Shown here in pieces: positions 32,794 through 42,330 of a DNA stretch of 64,000 bases (position 1 is its first letter; each line of letters starts with the position of its first letter). The notes under the pieces are model-generated. The model did no database searches and was not told the origin of the DNA. It worked only from the letters and a program-made list of their open reading frames with translations. The DNA lies in contig CAZLRH010000003.1 in assembly GCA_964562015.1 (NCBI GenBank), positions 245,526-309,525 of the forward strand, given 5' to 3'. The translations under genes and the position numbers were made by a program. The stretch is from CAZLRH01 sp964562015 (GTDB lineage: Bacteria > Verrucomicrobiota > Verrucomicrobiia > Opitutales > JABDGR01).

Positions 32794-35319
32794 CTATTTT
32801 CCCGTACCTGTACGCAGGGTCAGTTTCACGGTTGTGCTCGTGGCTGAGCCCGCGGCGTTGGTGATAACGACGCGGTAATTCCCATCCCCTCCGACATTGA
32901 TTTTGGTTAGAGTAAGAGTGGGTGTTCCGGCCCCGGAAATCGTGGTGGAGCCGGGGAGATTGGTCAGATCCGTGAGCGGTGCGCCGTTGTGTTGCCACTG
33001 ATATTTCAGAGGCGCGTCCCCGGCGGCTTTTACGATGAATTTGGCGCTTTGTCCTGGGCGGACGGACAGCGAAAACGGTTGCACGATAATTTTGGGCGCG
33101 AGCCTGTCCACGATCAGCGTCGCCCCGGCGCTGGTCACTTTCCCAGTGCTATTGCTGACCACCACCGTGTACACGCCGTTGTTGGCGATGGTGACGTTCT
33201 TGAGGGTGAGCATGGCGGCGACGGCGCCACCGAGGTTTAGGTTTTTGAACCGCCATTGATATTGCAAAGGAGTTCCCCCCGCAGCGGTGACGATGAATTT
33301 CACCGTCGTCCCTGCCTTTACCACCTGGCTGACCGGCTGGATGATGATGGCCGGCGCGACATTGACCGTAAACGTGCCGCTATCCGTATGTCCGGCGGCA
33401 TTGGTCAAACGCACCCAGTAGGTTGCATCCATGGAGAGAGCAGGCGTGGTGAAGGTATCATTCGTGGCTCCCTCCACAGGCTGGCTCGTATCGCCACTGA
33501 CGCCGAGGTACCATTGATAAGTGACACCGGAAGCATCGCTCGGGGTAATCGAAAGCAGTGCGGTGTTGCCGTTGGCAATGGTGAAATTGGCCGGTTCAAC
33601 CGTGATATCTGGAGCAATGAGAACGCTCACTGCATCGCTGTAGGCCGTGCCGGCGTTGTTGCTCACGCGAACCCAATAGCGCGTGCCAGTGCTCAAGGAC
33701 GAAGGCGTGGTAAAATTCGCGGTGGTGGCATTGAGCACGGGCTGGCTCGTGTCACCGGTTTCACCTTCATACCACTGGTAACTCAAGTTTCCCGTGCCCA
33801 AGGCGGTGACGGTGAGATTGGTTGTGTCACCAGGGTTTAGGGCTGCACCCTGAGGTTGAATGGTGACAAAAGGCGCATGCGCGAGACCGTCGGCCATTTG
33901 CACAGGCGTTGTCCGATCCACGGGGGGGCGAAAGATCGCTCCGACATCCCATAATGTTCCATCGGCTTTTAAGTAAAGTGTTTGGGCGGCTCCTCCGGAA
34001 AACGCGACAACTTGCTCGGAAACCTTATAGGCGGATGTACTTTTAATATAGGTGAAGACTGGGGATGCGGCAATTGCACCCACTGACCACAAGTCGCCAT
34101 TGGCCTTGAGGAAAAGGGTATGGATGGCGCCAGCGGCAATTTCCACCACACCATTCGCAACTTGCACTGGAATATGTTGCTCGGTTGTGGTGCCATCCCC
34201 GAGTTGACCATAGGAATTGTTGCCCATGGCCCACAAACTGCCATCGCTTTTGAGAAAAAGGCTAAAGTAGGCGCCAGCTTCGGCGGCGACTACGTCTGTG
34301 GCGACGAGTACGGGCTGGGTGCGACTGGTTGTCGTGTTATCGCCAAGTTCCCCGGAGCGATTGAGTCCAATGGCCCAAAGGGTGCCATCAGTTTTGATAA
34401 ACAAATTGTGATAATAGCCCGCCGAGGCGGATGCGACATTTGCGGCAATTTGTATGGGTGTATTTATTGAAATAGGATTCAACCGGCCATCCTGCAAGGA
34501 GCCCATGGTCCACAACGTACCATCGGATTTAAGAAAAACACTGTTTCGCCCCTTGGCTGACGCTGACACAATTTGAGCGGCGATTTGGACGGGCGAAAGC
34601 TGTCGTGTAAAGTTGCCCGTTCCCAACTGGCCAAAGTTATTGGCTCCCATGCCCCACAAAGTGCCATCCGTCTTGATAAATAGGGTGTGTTGGTAAGCTG
34701 CGGCCACCGCGATCGTGGAATCGGTAACAAAAGTGGGCGGTTGGAGAGTCGTCGAAAAATTACCCAGCCCTAGCTGGCCGACAGAATTGGCATCTGCCCC
34801 CCACAAGTCGCGATTAGCCTTGATGAATAAACTATTATAGTCTGTGGCGGAAATTATAGTCTGATCGCTGTCCTGTTTGGTGACGACAAAGAGAGTGTCG
34901 CTATCTGCTTGGCTAATTCCATTGGTGACTCGCACCCAATAGCGCGCAGAACGGTAAAGCAGGGGTGAGGTGAAATTGGCTGAAGTCGCGAGAGGGATGG
35001 GTTGACTGAGGTCGCCGGTATTCCCGGCATACCACTGATAGGTGAGCGGAGGTGTGCCTTCCGCGGAAATGGAAAGATTGGCGCTCCCGCCGGCTTTGAT
35101 AATGGTGGTCGAGGTCTGGGCGGTGATGAATGGCTCAGCGGAGGCTTTGGCTGGGTGCAAAAGCCCCAAAGCAATAATTACAACTGCACTGAGCAAACGA
35201 AAAATCCGACGCAGGGTGATTGATTGCCCCCTTTCACTTGAGGGAATACTGAAGATAACTGATGACTGGAGAAGGGCCACGCTAAGAACAAAGCTAACGA
35301 TAAGGAGTGCGATGCGCAA
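32794..35319 (-). CDS. Giant secreted Ig-like protein with seven RCC1-type repeats
   Basis: An 841-residue secreted protein. Order: two hydrophobic N-terminal stretches (start unclear: the frame opens at a TTG at 35319; RRIFRLLSAVVIIALGLL is the likely signal core), one Ig-like module (TYQWYAGNTGDLSQP), seven RCC1-like blades with the pattern LFIKTDGTLWGMGANNFGQLG (about residues 163-475), two Ig modules with YQWYEGETGDTSQP and YQWYLGVSGDTSQP, and two C-terminal Ig modules (YQWRFKN, YQWQHNG). Seven blades are enough for a closed beta-propeller. There is no autotransporter barrel or sorting motif. It is less GC-rich than its neighbours. Adhesion or recognition is a guess. Confidence 0.82.
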   Translation of the reverse strand: MRIALLIVSFVLSVALLQSSVIFSIPSSERGQSITLRRIFRLLSAVVIIALGLLHPAKASAEPFITAQTSTTIIKAGGSANLSISAEGTPPLTYQWYAGNTGDLSQPIPLATSANFTSPLLYRSARYWVRVTNGISQADSDTLFVVTKQDSDQTIISATDYNSLFIKANRDLWGADANSVGQLGLGNFSTTLQPPTFVTDSTIAVAAAYQHTLFIKTDGTLWGMGANNFGQLGTGNFTRQLSPVQIAAQIVSASAKGRNSVFLKSDGTLWTMGSLQDGRLNPISINTPIQIAANVASASAGYYHNLFIKTDGTLWAIGLNRSGELGDNTTTSRTQPVLVATDVVAAEAGAYFSLFLKSDGSLWAMGNNSYGQLGDGTTTEQHIPVQVANGVVEIAAGAIHTLFLKANGDLWSVGAIAASPVFTYIKSTSAYKVSEQVVAFSGGAAQTLYLKADGTLWDVGAIFRPPVDRTTPVQMADGLAHAPFVTIQPQGAALNPGDTTNLTVTALGTGNLSYQWYEGETGDTSQPVLNATTANFTTPSSLSTGTRYWVRVSNNAGTAYSDAVSVLIAPDITVEPANFTIANGNTALLSITPSDASGVTYQWYLGVSGDTSQPVEGATNDTFTTPALSMDATYWVRLTNAAGHTDSGTFTVNVAPAIIIQPVSQVVKAGTTVKFIVTAAGGTPLQYQWRFKNLNLGGAVAAMLTLKNVTIANNGVYTVVVSNSTGKVTSAGATLIVDRLAPKIIVQPFSLSVRPGQSAKFIVKAAGDAPLKYQWQHNGAPLTDLTNLPGSTTISGAGTPTLTLTKINVGGDGNYRVVITNAAGSATSTTVKLTLRTGTGK

Positions 35320-35417
35320 TAGCGGTTATTATTTGATGGAGAAACGACAAGCACAGGAATGCCTTTGTAAGAGTTTAACCACAAGAAGCACAAAACGCAC
35401 ATATGCCGAAAACGTCA

Positions 35418-37919
35418 TTATTTCACCACTTTCGTGAGCAGAGTCAGTTTCACGATGGTGCTGATGGCCGAGCCGGCGCCGTTGGTGACGATGACGCGGT
35501 AGTTTCCGGCGCTGGCGGCAGTGATTTTCGTCAAGGTGAGCGTCGCGGTGGTGGCGCCGGAGATGATGGTGGTGCCGGCGATTTTGGGAGTGCGGAAGGA
35601 AGCGCTAGGGGGAGAAGCTTGCGCGAGGCCACCGGATGACGAACTGCTGGTGACGAGGGAACCGCTGACGGCTTTGGAGCTGCCAACGAGGCTGAGCGTA
35701 TCCGTTAGATTAATGTTATTGCGCTGCCACTGGTAGAACAGCGGGGCGTCGCCGATGGCTTTGACGGTGAAGCGGGCATTCTGGCCGGTGCGCGCAAACA
35801 CGGGCAGCGGTTGCACGTAAATTTTGGGCGCAATTTTATTCACGATGAGCCTCGCGCCGGTGCTCGTGGTCTGGCCCGCGCCGTTGCTGACGACCACCGA
35901 GTACGTCCCGTTGTCCAGGCTGGTGACGTTGCCCAGGGTGAGCGTGGGTTGGGTGGCGGTGGCGATGGCTTGGCCGTTCTTGCGCCATTGATAACGCAGT
36001 GGCGGCGCCCCCAGGGCGGAGACCGTAAATTTCACGGTCGCGCCTTCTTTGGCCAGGCGATTGGCGGGCTGTACGAGAATCGCGGGCGTGACATTGACTG
36101 TAAAAGTACCGCTGTTGGCGGAGCCCGCGCTATTGCTCACGCGCACCCAGAATTGCGCCGAGGCGTCGAGGGCTGTGGTGGTAAAAGTTGCGGCGGTGGC
36201 GCCGTCGAGCGGGTGGCTGGTGTCGCCTGTGACTCCTTGATACCACTGATAGTGTAGGTCGGGAAAATCACCGGCGTCGATGGTCATGGTCGCCGTTTTG
36301 CCGGCGCGAATGACAACTTTGGTGCCGGCCGAAGGCACCGCCGGAATCACGCCGACGACCGCCGCGGCGCTGTCCGCCGAGCCGATGCTATTGGTCAGAC
36401 GCACCCAAAAGCTCGTGGTGCCGGTAAGCGCGGGCGTGGTCAGGGTGGAATTGGTGGCATCAGTAAGGGGCTGGCTGGTGTCGCCGCTCGCCCCGAGATA
36501 CCATTGGTACGAGATGCCGGTCGGATTGCCCGCCGTGACGCTGAGGAGGGCCGTCTGTCCGGCGGTGATGGTGGTGTTGGCGGGCTGAAGGGTGATGGTC
36601 GGCGGGAGCGAGACCGTCAACACGCCCGTCGTGGAACTGAACGCGAAAAGCGTCCCGGACAAGATTCCTATCCAAGTGCCGGAACTGTATACGAGCGTGC
36701 CGTTGTACGCGCCGCTGACGGCGACGTGCGCAAATTCGCCGCTGCGGTGGTCCGCCGTAAAAAGCGCAAAGGTCCCGCCGAGCGAAGTGTTGGGCAGATT
36801 CACATTTAAATTGCCGCCGAATTGCAGGGTGCCGTTGGTGCCCACCGCAAACCGGCTGTAGTGGGTGGCGTCGGCGATTTGAAAATCACTCTCGCCGTTG
36901 AGCGTCGCATTACCGCTGAGGAGTTTGAGACCACCGTTCGGGCCGGGCGAGAGCGTGCCGTTGCTCGCCCACTCGCCCGAAAAATTTCCGTCGCCCTGCA
37001 GCACGCCGTCGCTCTTGAGCGAACCGGCGGCCACGAGACCGCCGTCGAGCACAATGGCGCTGAGGGTGTTGACGGTGATGGCTGGCGATGACACCAACCC
37101 GCCCTGGCTCGCGACGAGCGTGCCCTTGCCGTAGCTGCGCCCGGTGGTCGGGCTGCCCACCTGCAACGAGGTGGCATTGAAAACCGAGCCCGCGCCCGTG
37201 ACGACGAGCGTGCCGTTGCCATCCTGGGAATAGCCGACAATGCCGCTGAACGATAAATTCGAGGAACCGCCCACATTCCCGCCGCCCGAGATGATCATCG
37301 TGCCGTTACCCTCGAAACCCACGTAGAGCACGCGGCTGGTGCGAAAGGTTGAGCCCGGGCCGTCGACCGTGACCGAACCGTTGGAGCCGCGATTGAAGCC
37401 GATAATGGAACGATACGCCGGGGCGGCGAACGTGCCGCCGTTAGTGATGGCCAGATTGCCGGTGCCGTTGTAGCCGACCACGAGCCCGAGGCCCGCGCCC
37501 GAGGAAGGCGCCGTGGTTTTAAGCACCGCCGTCGTGCCATTCACGGTCAACGCGCCCTGCGCATTTTTCAAATAGCCGAGATAAACCGAGTCGCCTACGA
37601 GCGTCTGGTTATTGCCGAGGGCGAGCGAGGAAAAGGAAGCGTTGGTGTTGTCGAAACCGACGTAAGTGAGCGTGGTGTTGGTCGTGCCGGACGGGAGTTG
37701 GGGCGAATTGCCGGCGGGCGTGTTGATGATAATTGTGTTGCCCGAAACCGGCACAGCGGCGGGCGACCAGTTGGCGGCATTATTCCAGGCGCTGCTGACC
37801 GCGCCAGTCCAATTCTGCGCGCAGGCGAGATTCGCTCCGGCCACCAGGCCGGCCAAAATGAACAACCCGCGTTTTACGGATGGCGGCAAGCTGGTTCGTT
37901 CAAGCGACGGGACTTCCAT
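35418..37919 (-). CDS. Giant secreted protein: T5SS/PEP-CTERM-type repeats and four Ig-like modules
   Basis: An 833-residue protein from the ATG at 37919, with signal peptide core RGLFILAGLVAGANLACAQ; the in-frame TTG at 37958 adds 13 residues. The N-terminal half starts NWTGAVSSAWNNAANWSPA and holds repeats such as VGYNGTGNLAITNGGTF and VGFEGNGTMIISGGG, the T5SS/PEP-CTERM-associated beta repeat. An edge module (FALFTADHRSGEFAHVAVSG) follows. Four Ig-like modules then carry YQWYLGASGDTSQP, YQWYQGVTGDTSHP, YQWRKNG and YQWQRNN. The end lacks a barrel and a PEP-CTERM anchor. Secretion across the outer membrane must use another route. Likely surface-associated. Confidence 0.82.
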   Translation of the reverse strand: MEVPSLERTSLPPSVKRGLFILAGLVAGANLACAQNWTGAVSSAWNNAANWSPAAVPVSGNTIIINTPAGNSPQLPSGTTNTTLTYVGFDNTNASFSSLALGNNQTLVGDSVYLGYLKNAQGALTVNGTTAVLKTTAPSSGAGLGLVVGYNGTGNLAITNGGTFAAPAYRSIIGFNRGSNGSVTVDGPGSTFRTSRVLYVGFEGNGTMIISGGGNVGGSSNLSFSGIVGYSQDGNGTLVVTGAGSVFNATSLQVGSPTTGRSYGKGTLVASQGGLVSSPAITVNTLSAIVLDGGLVAAGSLKSDGVLQGDGNFSGEWASNGTLSPGPNGGLKLLSGNATLNGESDFQIADATHYSRFAVGTNGTLQFGGNLNVNLPNTSLGGTFALFTADHRSGEFAHVAVSGAYNGTLVYSSGTWIGILSGTLFAFSSTTGVLTVSLPPTITLQPANTTITAGQTALLSVTAGNPTGISYQWYLGASGDTSQPLTDATNSTLTTPALTGTTSFWVRLTNSIGSADSAAAVVGVIPAVPSAGTKVVIRAGKTATMTIDAGDFPDLHYQWYQGVTGDTSHPLDGATAATFTTTALDASAQFWVRVSNSAGSANSGTFTVNVTPAILVQPANRLAKEGATVKFTVSALGAPPLRYQWRKNGQAIATATQPTLTLGNVTSLDNGTYSVVVSNGAGQTTSTGARLIVNKIAPKIYVQPLPVFARTGQNARFTVKAIGDAPLFYQWQRNNINLTDTLSLVGSSKAVSGSLVTSSSSSGGLAQASPPSASFRTPKIAGTTIISGATTATLTLTKITAASAGNYRVIVTNGAGSAISTIVKLTLLTKVVK

Positions 37920-38019
37920 GCGGTAATCGAGGATGAGGGATGGGGATAAGAGCCGCAACTGCGGTTCTTATTCATCGGCAAATTAATCCCGCTAATTATC
38001 TTAACGTTAGACCCATTTT

Positions 38020-38820
38020 TCAGGCCGTTTTCTGAAAACAGTAACACCGGTAGGAAACCTCGCCGGCGGCGAGGGCGTTGTAAATGCGCGAGCCTTTCAC
38101 GCCCGCAAAATCCCGGCCCAGGGTGTGCAGGAATTTAGGCAAATATTTTTCAATAACGGCCAGGTAGCGCGCGCTATTGAGGTCCATGCCACGCAGCACC
38201 GCTGCGGAGATATCTTCCTGCCGGAGTTTTTGCAAAGGACAAGATGCGAGCGCCTGCTCCCATTCCGCGAGGCCGCCCGGGAAACGAAAATCCGCGTAGA
38301 GAAAATGTCCGCCCGGACGCAGCACGCGCGCGACTTCAGTCAAAAAGCGCGGGAAAGCCGGGTAACAGTGGGACGCCTCGACATTGAGCACGGCGTCAAA
38401 GGAAGCGTCGGGAAACGGCAGCTTTTGCGCGTCGCCGACTTGAAAGTGCAAACCGTCGAGCTGATGGCGCGTGCGGCAAAACTGGATGCCGGCGGGGTTG
38501 AGATCGAGGCCCGTGTACCGCGCGGGACGTAGGTAACGCGTCACGTAGGAAGCCCCGCCGCCGTGACCGCAACTGACCTCGAGCACGTCTTGACCCGCGA
38601 GATCAACCTGCGCGGCCACATGATGATAAAGCTGGATGCAGGGACGGTTGGGTTCGTCGGCCGGTTGTAGCGCGAGGGGCGGCGCGGCGCCGTCCGCAAA
38701 CGCATAATTGAGAAAAATAATCGCATCGGCCCCGAGGCGGCGCGTCAAAAACGGATACCACGCCCGCCACAGCGCCTGGCGCACGGGACCAAGGCCGAGC
38801 AAGTGATCAATCAGCGGCAT
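38020..38820 (-). CDS. Class I SAM-dependent methyltransferase (phthiotriol/sterol-like)
   Basis: A 266-residue methyltransferase. The SAM motif reads VLEVSCGHGGGASYVTRYL, followed by YTGLDLNPAGIQFCR (motif II), LPFPDASFDAVLNVEASHC (motif III/IV) and VLRPGGHFLYADFR. The arrangement is like that of phthiotriol or sterol methyltransferases, acting on lipid-like hydroxyl or carbon acceptors. The N-terminal segment (GPVRQALWRAWYPFLTRRL) is amphipathic and might hold the membrane. It lies 46 nt downstream of the spermidine-synthase-like gene on the same strand. The acceptor is unknown. Confidence 0.85.
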   Translation of the reverse strand: MPLIDHLLGLGPVRQALWRAWYPFLTRRLGADAIIFLNYAFADGAAPPLALQPADEPNRPCIQLYHHVAAQVDLAGQDVLEVSCGHGGGASYVTRYLRPARYTGLDLNPAGIQFCRTRHQLDGLHFQVGDAQKLPFPDASFDAVLNVEASHCYPAFPRFLTEVARVLRPGGHFLYADFRFPGGLAEWEQALASCPLQKLRQEDISAAVLRGMDLNSARYLAVIEKYLPKFLHTLGRDFAGVKGSRIYNALAAGEVSYRCYCFQKTA

Positions 38821-38830
38821 CGGGAGGGTT

Positions 38831-38860
38831 GCTGATTCCTGATTTTGGATTGCTGAATGG
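38831..38860. repeat. GCTGATTCCTGATTTTGGATTGC-type intergenic word repeat
   Basis: Tandem-like TGATT / TTGGATTG words fill the gap between the methyltransferase and the spermidine-synthase-like gene. A related low-complexity string (GAATTCAGAATGCAGAATGC) is at 40523-40548. It is non-coding. Confidence 0.4.
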
Positions 38861-38866
38861 CGGCAA

Positions 38867-39871
38867 TTAATTCTTGGCCGGGGTTGTGCTCGCGGCTGGT
38901 TTGACTGTCGCGTTGCCGGCCGCGGCCGGTGGGGCGGTGGCGGCTTTGGCGGTGGCGCCGGGCGTGTACATCAGGCTTTCAATGGGTGCAAAATCGTCGG
39001 TGAGCACAGGCGCGCTTTGGTAATTGGGCGGTGGCTGGAGGGCATTCACGCGGTCCATGATGCCGGGCAGCGTGAGTTTTTTGGCGTCGATGAGTTTTTG
39101 CGCGAGGTCGCGCAGGGCGGGCAAATCGGTTTTGTTCGCGGAAGTGGTGGCAATGAGGACGACGTTGAGGCTCGACTTGGCCTGGAAGGCATACACCTGC
39201 GGAAAAACTTCCTTCATAGTTTTGAACATCGCGCTCACGATGTCGGTGTTCCATTCGCGCAAGGTGCTGATGACGTTGTACGCCATGACGCCGTTGGGGT
39301 TGAGGTGGTCACGCACGAGCTGGAAAAACTCCTTGGTCACCAGGTGCGGCGGGATGGACGCGCCGTAGCGGCCCTGGGTGTAGGCGTCGAGGAGGATGGC
39401 GTCGTATTTGTCCTTGGCGCCGCGCAGGAACATGCGGCCGTCGAGCACGTCGAGTTTCTGGCGGTCGGAGAGCGTGTAATGGAAATAATCCTTCGCCACC
39501 TGGGCGACCACGGGGTCGATCTCCACCGTTTCAAATTTCACGTCAGGATAATAATGGCCGAAAGTGCGCTGGGTGCTGCCGCCACCGAGGCCGAGCATGA
39601 GGACGCTCTTGATTTGCTGGTTCCACAGCCACACGAGGTGAAAATACTCGGTGTATTCGAACTGGCCCGTGCTGGGATCCTTCAAGTTCATCTTGGATTC
39701 CCACGTGTCGTCGAAGAGCAGGATGCGGTCGCCGTCGGCATTGTCCCACACGCGGATGTGGTGGTACGGCGAGGTCGTTTCGTAAACGATATCACCAGTC
39801 GCGGAAGCGGCCAGGGCGGTGGCACAGGGCAGGCCGAGCGCAATAAGGATAAAAGGGAAGATTTTTTTCAT
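38867..39871 (-). CDS. Secreted spermidine-synthase-like protein
   Basis: A 334-residue protein from the ATG at 39871, beginning MKKIFPFILIALGLPCATALA, which reads as a signal peptide. The remainder has the polyamine-synthase fold: YETTSPYHHIRVWDNADG, LMLGLGGGSTQRTFGHYYP, VEIDPVVAQVAKDYF and AILLDAYTQGRYGASIPPHL. SAM-type binding positions are kept. The DSTDP active-site segment is replaced by DAYTQG. An export signal on such a protein is unusual. A periplasmic enzyme or a regulator of polyamines is possible. The start overlaps the stop of the upstream membrane gene by 4 nt. The tail is Ala/Pro/Thr-rich. Confidence 0.78.
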   Translation of the reverse strand: MKKIFPFILIALGLPCATALAASATGDIVYETTSPYHHIRVWDNADGDRILLFDDTWESKMNLKDPSTGQFEYTEYFHLVWLWNQQIKSVLMLGLGGGSTQRTFGHYYPDVKFETVEIDPVVAQVAKDYFHYTLSDRQKLDVLDGRMFLRGAKDKYDAILLDAYTQGRYGASIPPHLVTKEFFQLVRDHLNPNGVMAYNVISTLREWNTDIVSAMFKTMKEVFPQVYAFQAKSSLNVVLIATTSANKTDLPALRDLAQKLIDAKKLTLPGIMDRVNALQPPPNYQSAPVLTDDFAPIESLMYTPGATAKAATAPPAAAGNATVKPAASTTPAKN

Positions 39872-40509
39872 CGGGAAGCGGGGGAGGGCGCGAGGGGCGG
39901 GGAAAGTTTGCGATCCAGCAGGGCGCAGAGAATGGCCAGAATCAGAATCAGTCCGCCCGCCACTTGAAAGATGGTGGTCAGGGTGAAGGTTTGCAGCAGA
40001 AAATAACCGGAGAGGAAAACTCCGGCGATGCTCCCGATGGTGCTGGCCGCAAAAATCAGCCCGCTGGCGCGGCCCACGTTGGCAAGGCTGCGCGTGACGA
40101 TCTGCGTCATGTACGGCGAAAGCATCGCGAGAATGATGCAAGGCAATAAAAACACCAGCGCGCTGCCGAGGATGGGTTCGAGGATGCCGCGCAAGGGCGA
40201 GGGCATCTGGCCCTCGGGCGTCATGATGAGTTGAAAAATGTCCTTCGCAAACGTGGGAATGAAAAACGTAAAAATCCCCGCGGGCACGAGCAGCCGCGCC
40301 AGATAGATCAACCGGTGCCAGCGGTCCGCCAGCACCCCGCCGACGTAATAGCCGATGGCGAGCGCGACCATCACGAGGCCGATTTGGTTGACCCAGATGT
40401 AAAAGGAATTGCCGAAACTCACCGCCAGGAAGCGCGCGCCGATAATCTCAATCACCATGATGATGAACCCGCCGATGAAGACGATGGCGGCGATGGCGAG
40501 CTGCTGCAT
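39868..40509 (-). CDS. Membrane partner of the spermidine-synthase-like protein
   Basis: A 213-residue hydrophobic protein from the ATG at 40509. It begins MQQLAIAAIVFIGGFIIMVI, then EIIGARFLAVSFGNSFYIW and about five more segments. This is the pattern of the N-terminal membrane half of fused MFS/spermidine-synthase proteins (EIIGARFLAPxFG). Here the two halves are encoded separately with a 4-nt overlap (ATGA), so they are co-translated and likely form a complex. It may export or flip the product or substrate of the partner. The frame upstream of 40509 lacks coding character. Confidence 0.78.
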   Translation of the reverse strand: MQQLAIAAIVFIGGFIIMVIEIIGARFLAVSFGNSFYIWVNQIGLVMVALAIGYYVGGVLADRWHRLIYLARLLVPAGIFTFFIPTFAKDIFQLIMTPEGQMPSPLRGILEPILGSALVFLLPCIILAMLSPYMTQIVTRSLANVGRASGLIFAASTIGSIAGVFLSGYFLLQTFTLTTIFQVAGGLILILAILCALLDRKLSPPLAPSPASR

Positions 40510-40624
40510 AAGGACAAAGGCGGAATTCAGAATGCAGAATGCAGATGTTGGATGGAAAATTCCGCCTGGGCATATTCCATTCTGGCGCAAGGGAAGGACC
40601 TCCTTGCCCCCAGCATGATCTGGC

Positions 40625-41530
40625 TTACGGTTTAGGCGTGGTCGCGGCGGGTGTCGCCGCCGCCGGGGTGGGGGCGGCCACCATGGGCGCGGGTTTGCCG
40701 GAAAGCTTGCCGAGGACATCGAGCATTTTCTTCCAGGATTCGGTCATGGCCTTTTTATTGGCGTCCGTAGCCGTGGCAGGCTGGTCCATCTGGCCGGTGC
40801 GCATGAAGCCGTGGCCCGCGCCTTCGAAGATTACCGGTTCGTAAGTTTTGCCGGCGGCCTTCATGGCCTCAGTCGCGGCGGGCACGGTGGCCGACACGCG
40901 GGCATCGCTGCCGCCGTAGAAGCCGTAAATCGGGCAGGTGATTTTCGCCATGTCGGCGGACGGAGGCGGTGTGCCGTAAAACACAAACACGGCCTTCACG
41001 TCCTTATTTTGCGTGGCGAACTTAAAGACGGTGCCGCCGCCCCAGCAAAAGCCGGCGATGGCGAAATTGCCGTTGGCGGCCGGGAGCTTGGTGACATACG
41101 CGGCCACGGCGTTCAGGTCGGCGTTGACTTGCGCGCCATCGAGTTTTTGCACCGCGCCGGTGACATCGGTCTCCGGCAAATCCAAAGTGCCGCCCTTGTT
41201 GGGGCCGAGGCCGGAGAGCAGATCCGGCGCAATCGCGATATAACCGTTTTCGGCCAGTTGATCGGCGGTGGCTTTCACCCAGGCAGTCAGGCCATAAATC
41301 TCGTGCACGAGGATGACCGCGGTGGCCTTTTCCTTGACCTCGGGATAAACGATGAACGCCGAAATTTCGCGGTCGCCCTGCTTGATGGTGACGGTTTCCT
41401 GATGCCGGGGTGTCTTGGTCAGGCGATTGGAAATGTTGGTGGATTCGGGGCGGACGTTGGTGCCTTGGGCGAGGGCCAGCGAGGGGAGCAGGCTCACGAG
41501 GGCGAGGGAAAGCAGGAGGTGGGATTTCAT
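40625..41530 (-). CDS. Secreted dienelactone hydrolase family protein
   Basis: A 301-residue alpha/beta hydrolase with a signal peptide (MKSHLLLSLALVSLLPSLAL). The DLH catalytic triad is clear: Cys162 in IAGFCWGGG, Asp209 in GGSDARV and His240 in GAGHGF. VILVHEIYGLTAWVKATAD and YIAIAPDLLSGLG are also typical. DLH enzymes open lactone rings, but secreted forms may have other ester substrates. The ATG at 41530 gives the signal peptide; the longer frame (to 41620) does not. The Pro/Ala/Thr tail matches that of the synthase-like protein. It is 115 nt upstream of the membrane partner gene. Confidence 0.9.
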   Translation of the reverse strand: MKSHLLLSLALVSLLPSLALAQGTNVRPESTNISNRLTKTPRHQETVTIKQGDREISAFIVYPEVKEKATAVILVHEIYGLTAWVKATADQLAENGYIAIAPDLLSGLGPNKGGTLDLPETDVTGAVQKLDGAQVNADLNAVAAYVTKLPAANGNFAIAGFCWGGGTVFKFATQNKDVKAVFVFYGTPPPSADMAKITCPIYGFYGGSDARVSATVPAATEAMKAAGKTYEPVIFEGAGHGFMRTGQMDQPATATDANKKAMTESWKKMLDVLGKLSGKPAPMVAAPTPAAATPAATTPKP

Positions 41531-41629
41531 GGGGAGGTGGGGAAGGACAATCACGGAAGCAGGATTTTCACGTTTTGCCAATAACGAAGGAGCGGGGTGT
41601 TTTCTCCCCGCGGCCGCCAAGGGGGCGGG

Positions 41630-42190
41630 TCAATCCTCCGTCGTGGCAATATCAAACAATCCGATCACCACGAGCGCCGCCAGCAGCAGGGCGACGGCGC
41701 CCAACGCGCTCAGCAGGCCCAATTGTGCCTGCCGCAATTCGACTTCACGCAACGAACGCGCCGCCAGCACCAGGCGCGGCTTGGCTTCCGTCGTGCGCAG
41801 CACCACCGCCGCCAGCCGCACCCCTATTTCCGGCTGCCAGGTGACGCGGTTCTCGCCATTTTTCAAGGCGTAGGCGAGTACTCCCGGCGGCGGGGCCGGC
41901 ACATGGCCGCGCAAGGAACCCGAGGCCGCGAGTTCTTTGCCCGCGCCGTCGTAAATGATCAGGAAGGGTGCGAGACTCTGCGAAAAATCCAAGTGACCGG
42001 CCGGCACCACCGCCGCCGGCTCGGCGCCTTCGGCGAGGGCCTGCACCGCATCGTTTGCCATTTGCACTTGCGGATCGTTCGCACCCTGCCGGACGACTTG
42101 TTGCGCGACCAGGTAGAGCAGGCCGCTCAGGCCGACAATGACGGTGGCGAGGGGCAGCCAGACCCGGAGCGTGCGCAGAATTCTCGACAT
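41630..42190 (-). CDS. Small bitopic membrane protein of unknown function
   Basis: A 186-residue protein from the ATG at 42190. TM1 (VWLPLATVIVGLSGLLYLV) lies at about residues 10-28. A periplasmic domain of about 125 residues (APFLIIYDGAGKELAASGSL) follows, and TM2 (GLLSALGAVALLLAALVVIGL) is near the end. The layout is like a minimal sensor or envelope protein, with no kinase or cyclase domain. No family was recognised. It is 99 nt upstream of the hydrolase gene on the same strand. Confidence 0.6.
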   Translation of the reverse strand: MSRILRTLRVWLPLATVIVGLSGLLYLVAQQVVRQGANDPQVQMANDAVQALAEGAEPAAVVPAGHLDFSQSLAPFLIIYDGAGKELAASGSLRGHVPAPPPGVLAYALKNGENRVTWQPEIGVRLAAVVLRTTEAKPRLVLAARSLREVELRQAQLGLLSALGAVALLLAALVVIGLFDIATTED

Positions 42191-42330
42191 GGGGTGAACT
42201 AGAAACCCCGGCTGGGCCGCAGGAGTTTTGCTTTTCGAGACTGCGCGGACGTGTTTGAGCACATTTTTACCGGGCTTGGTCTGGAGTTATTAAAGCCTAT
42301 CTCAAATTCAATTTTAGACGAGATTTCCAA

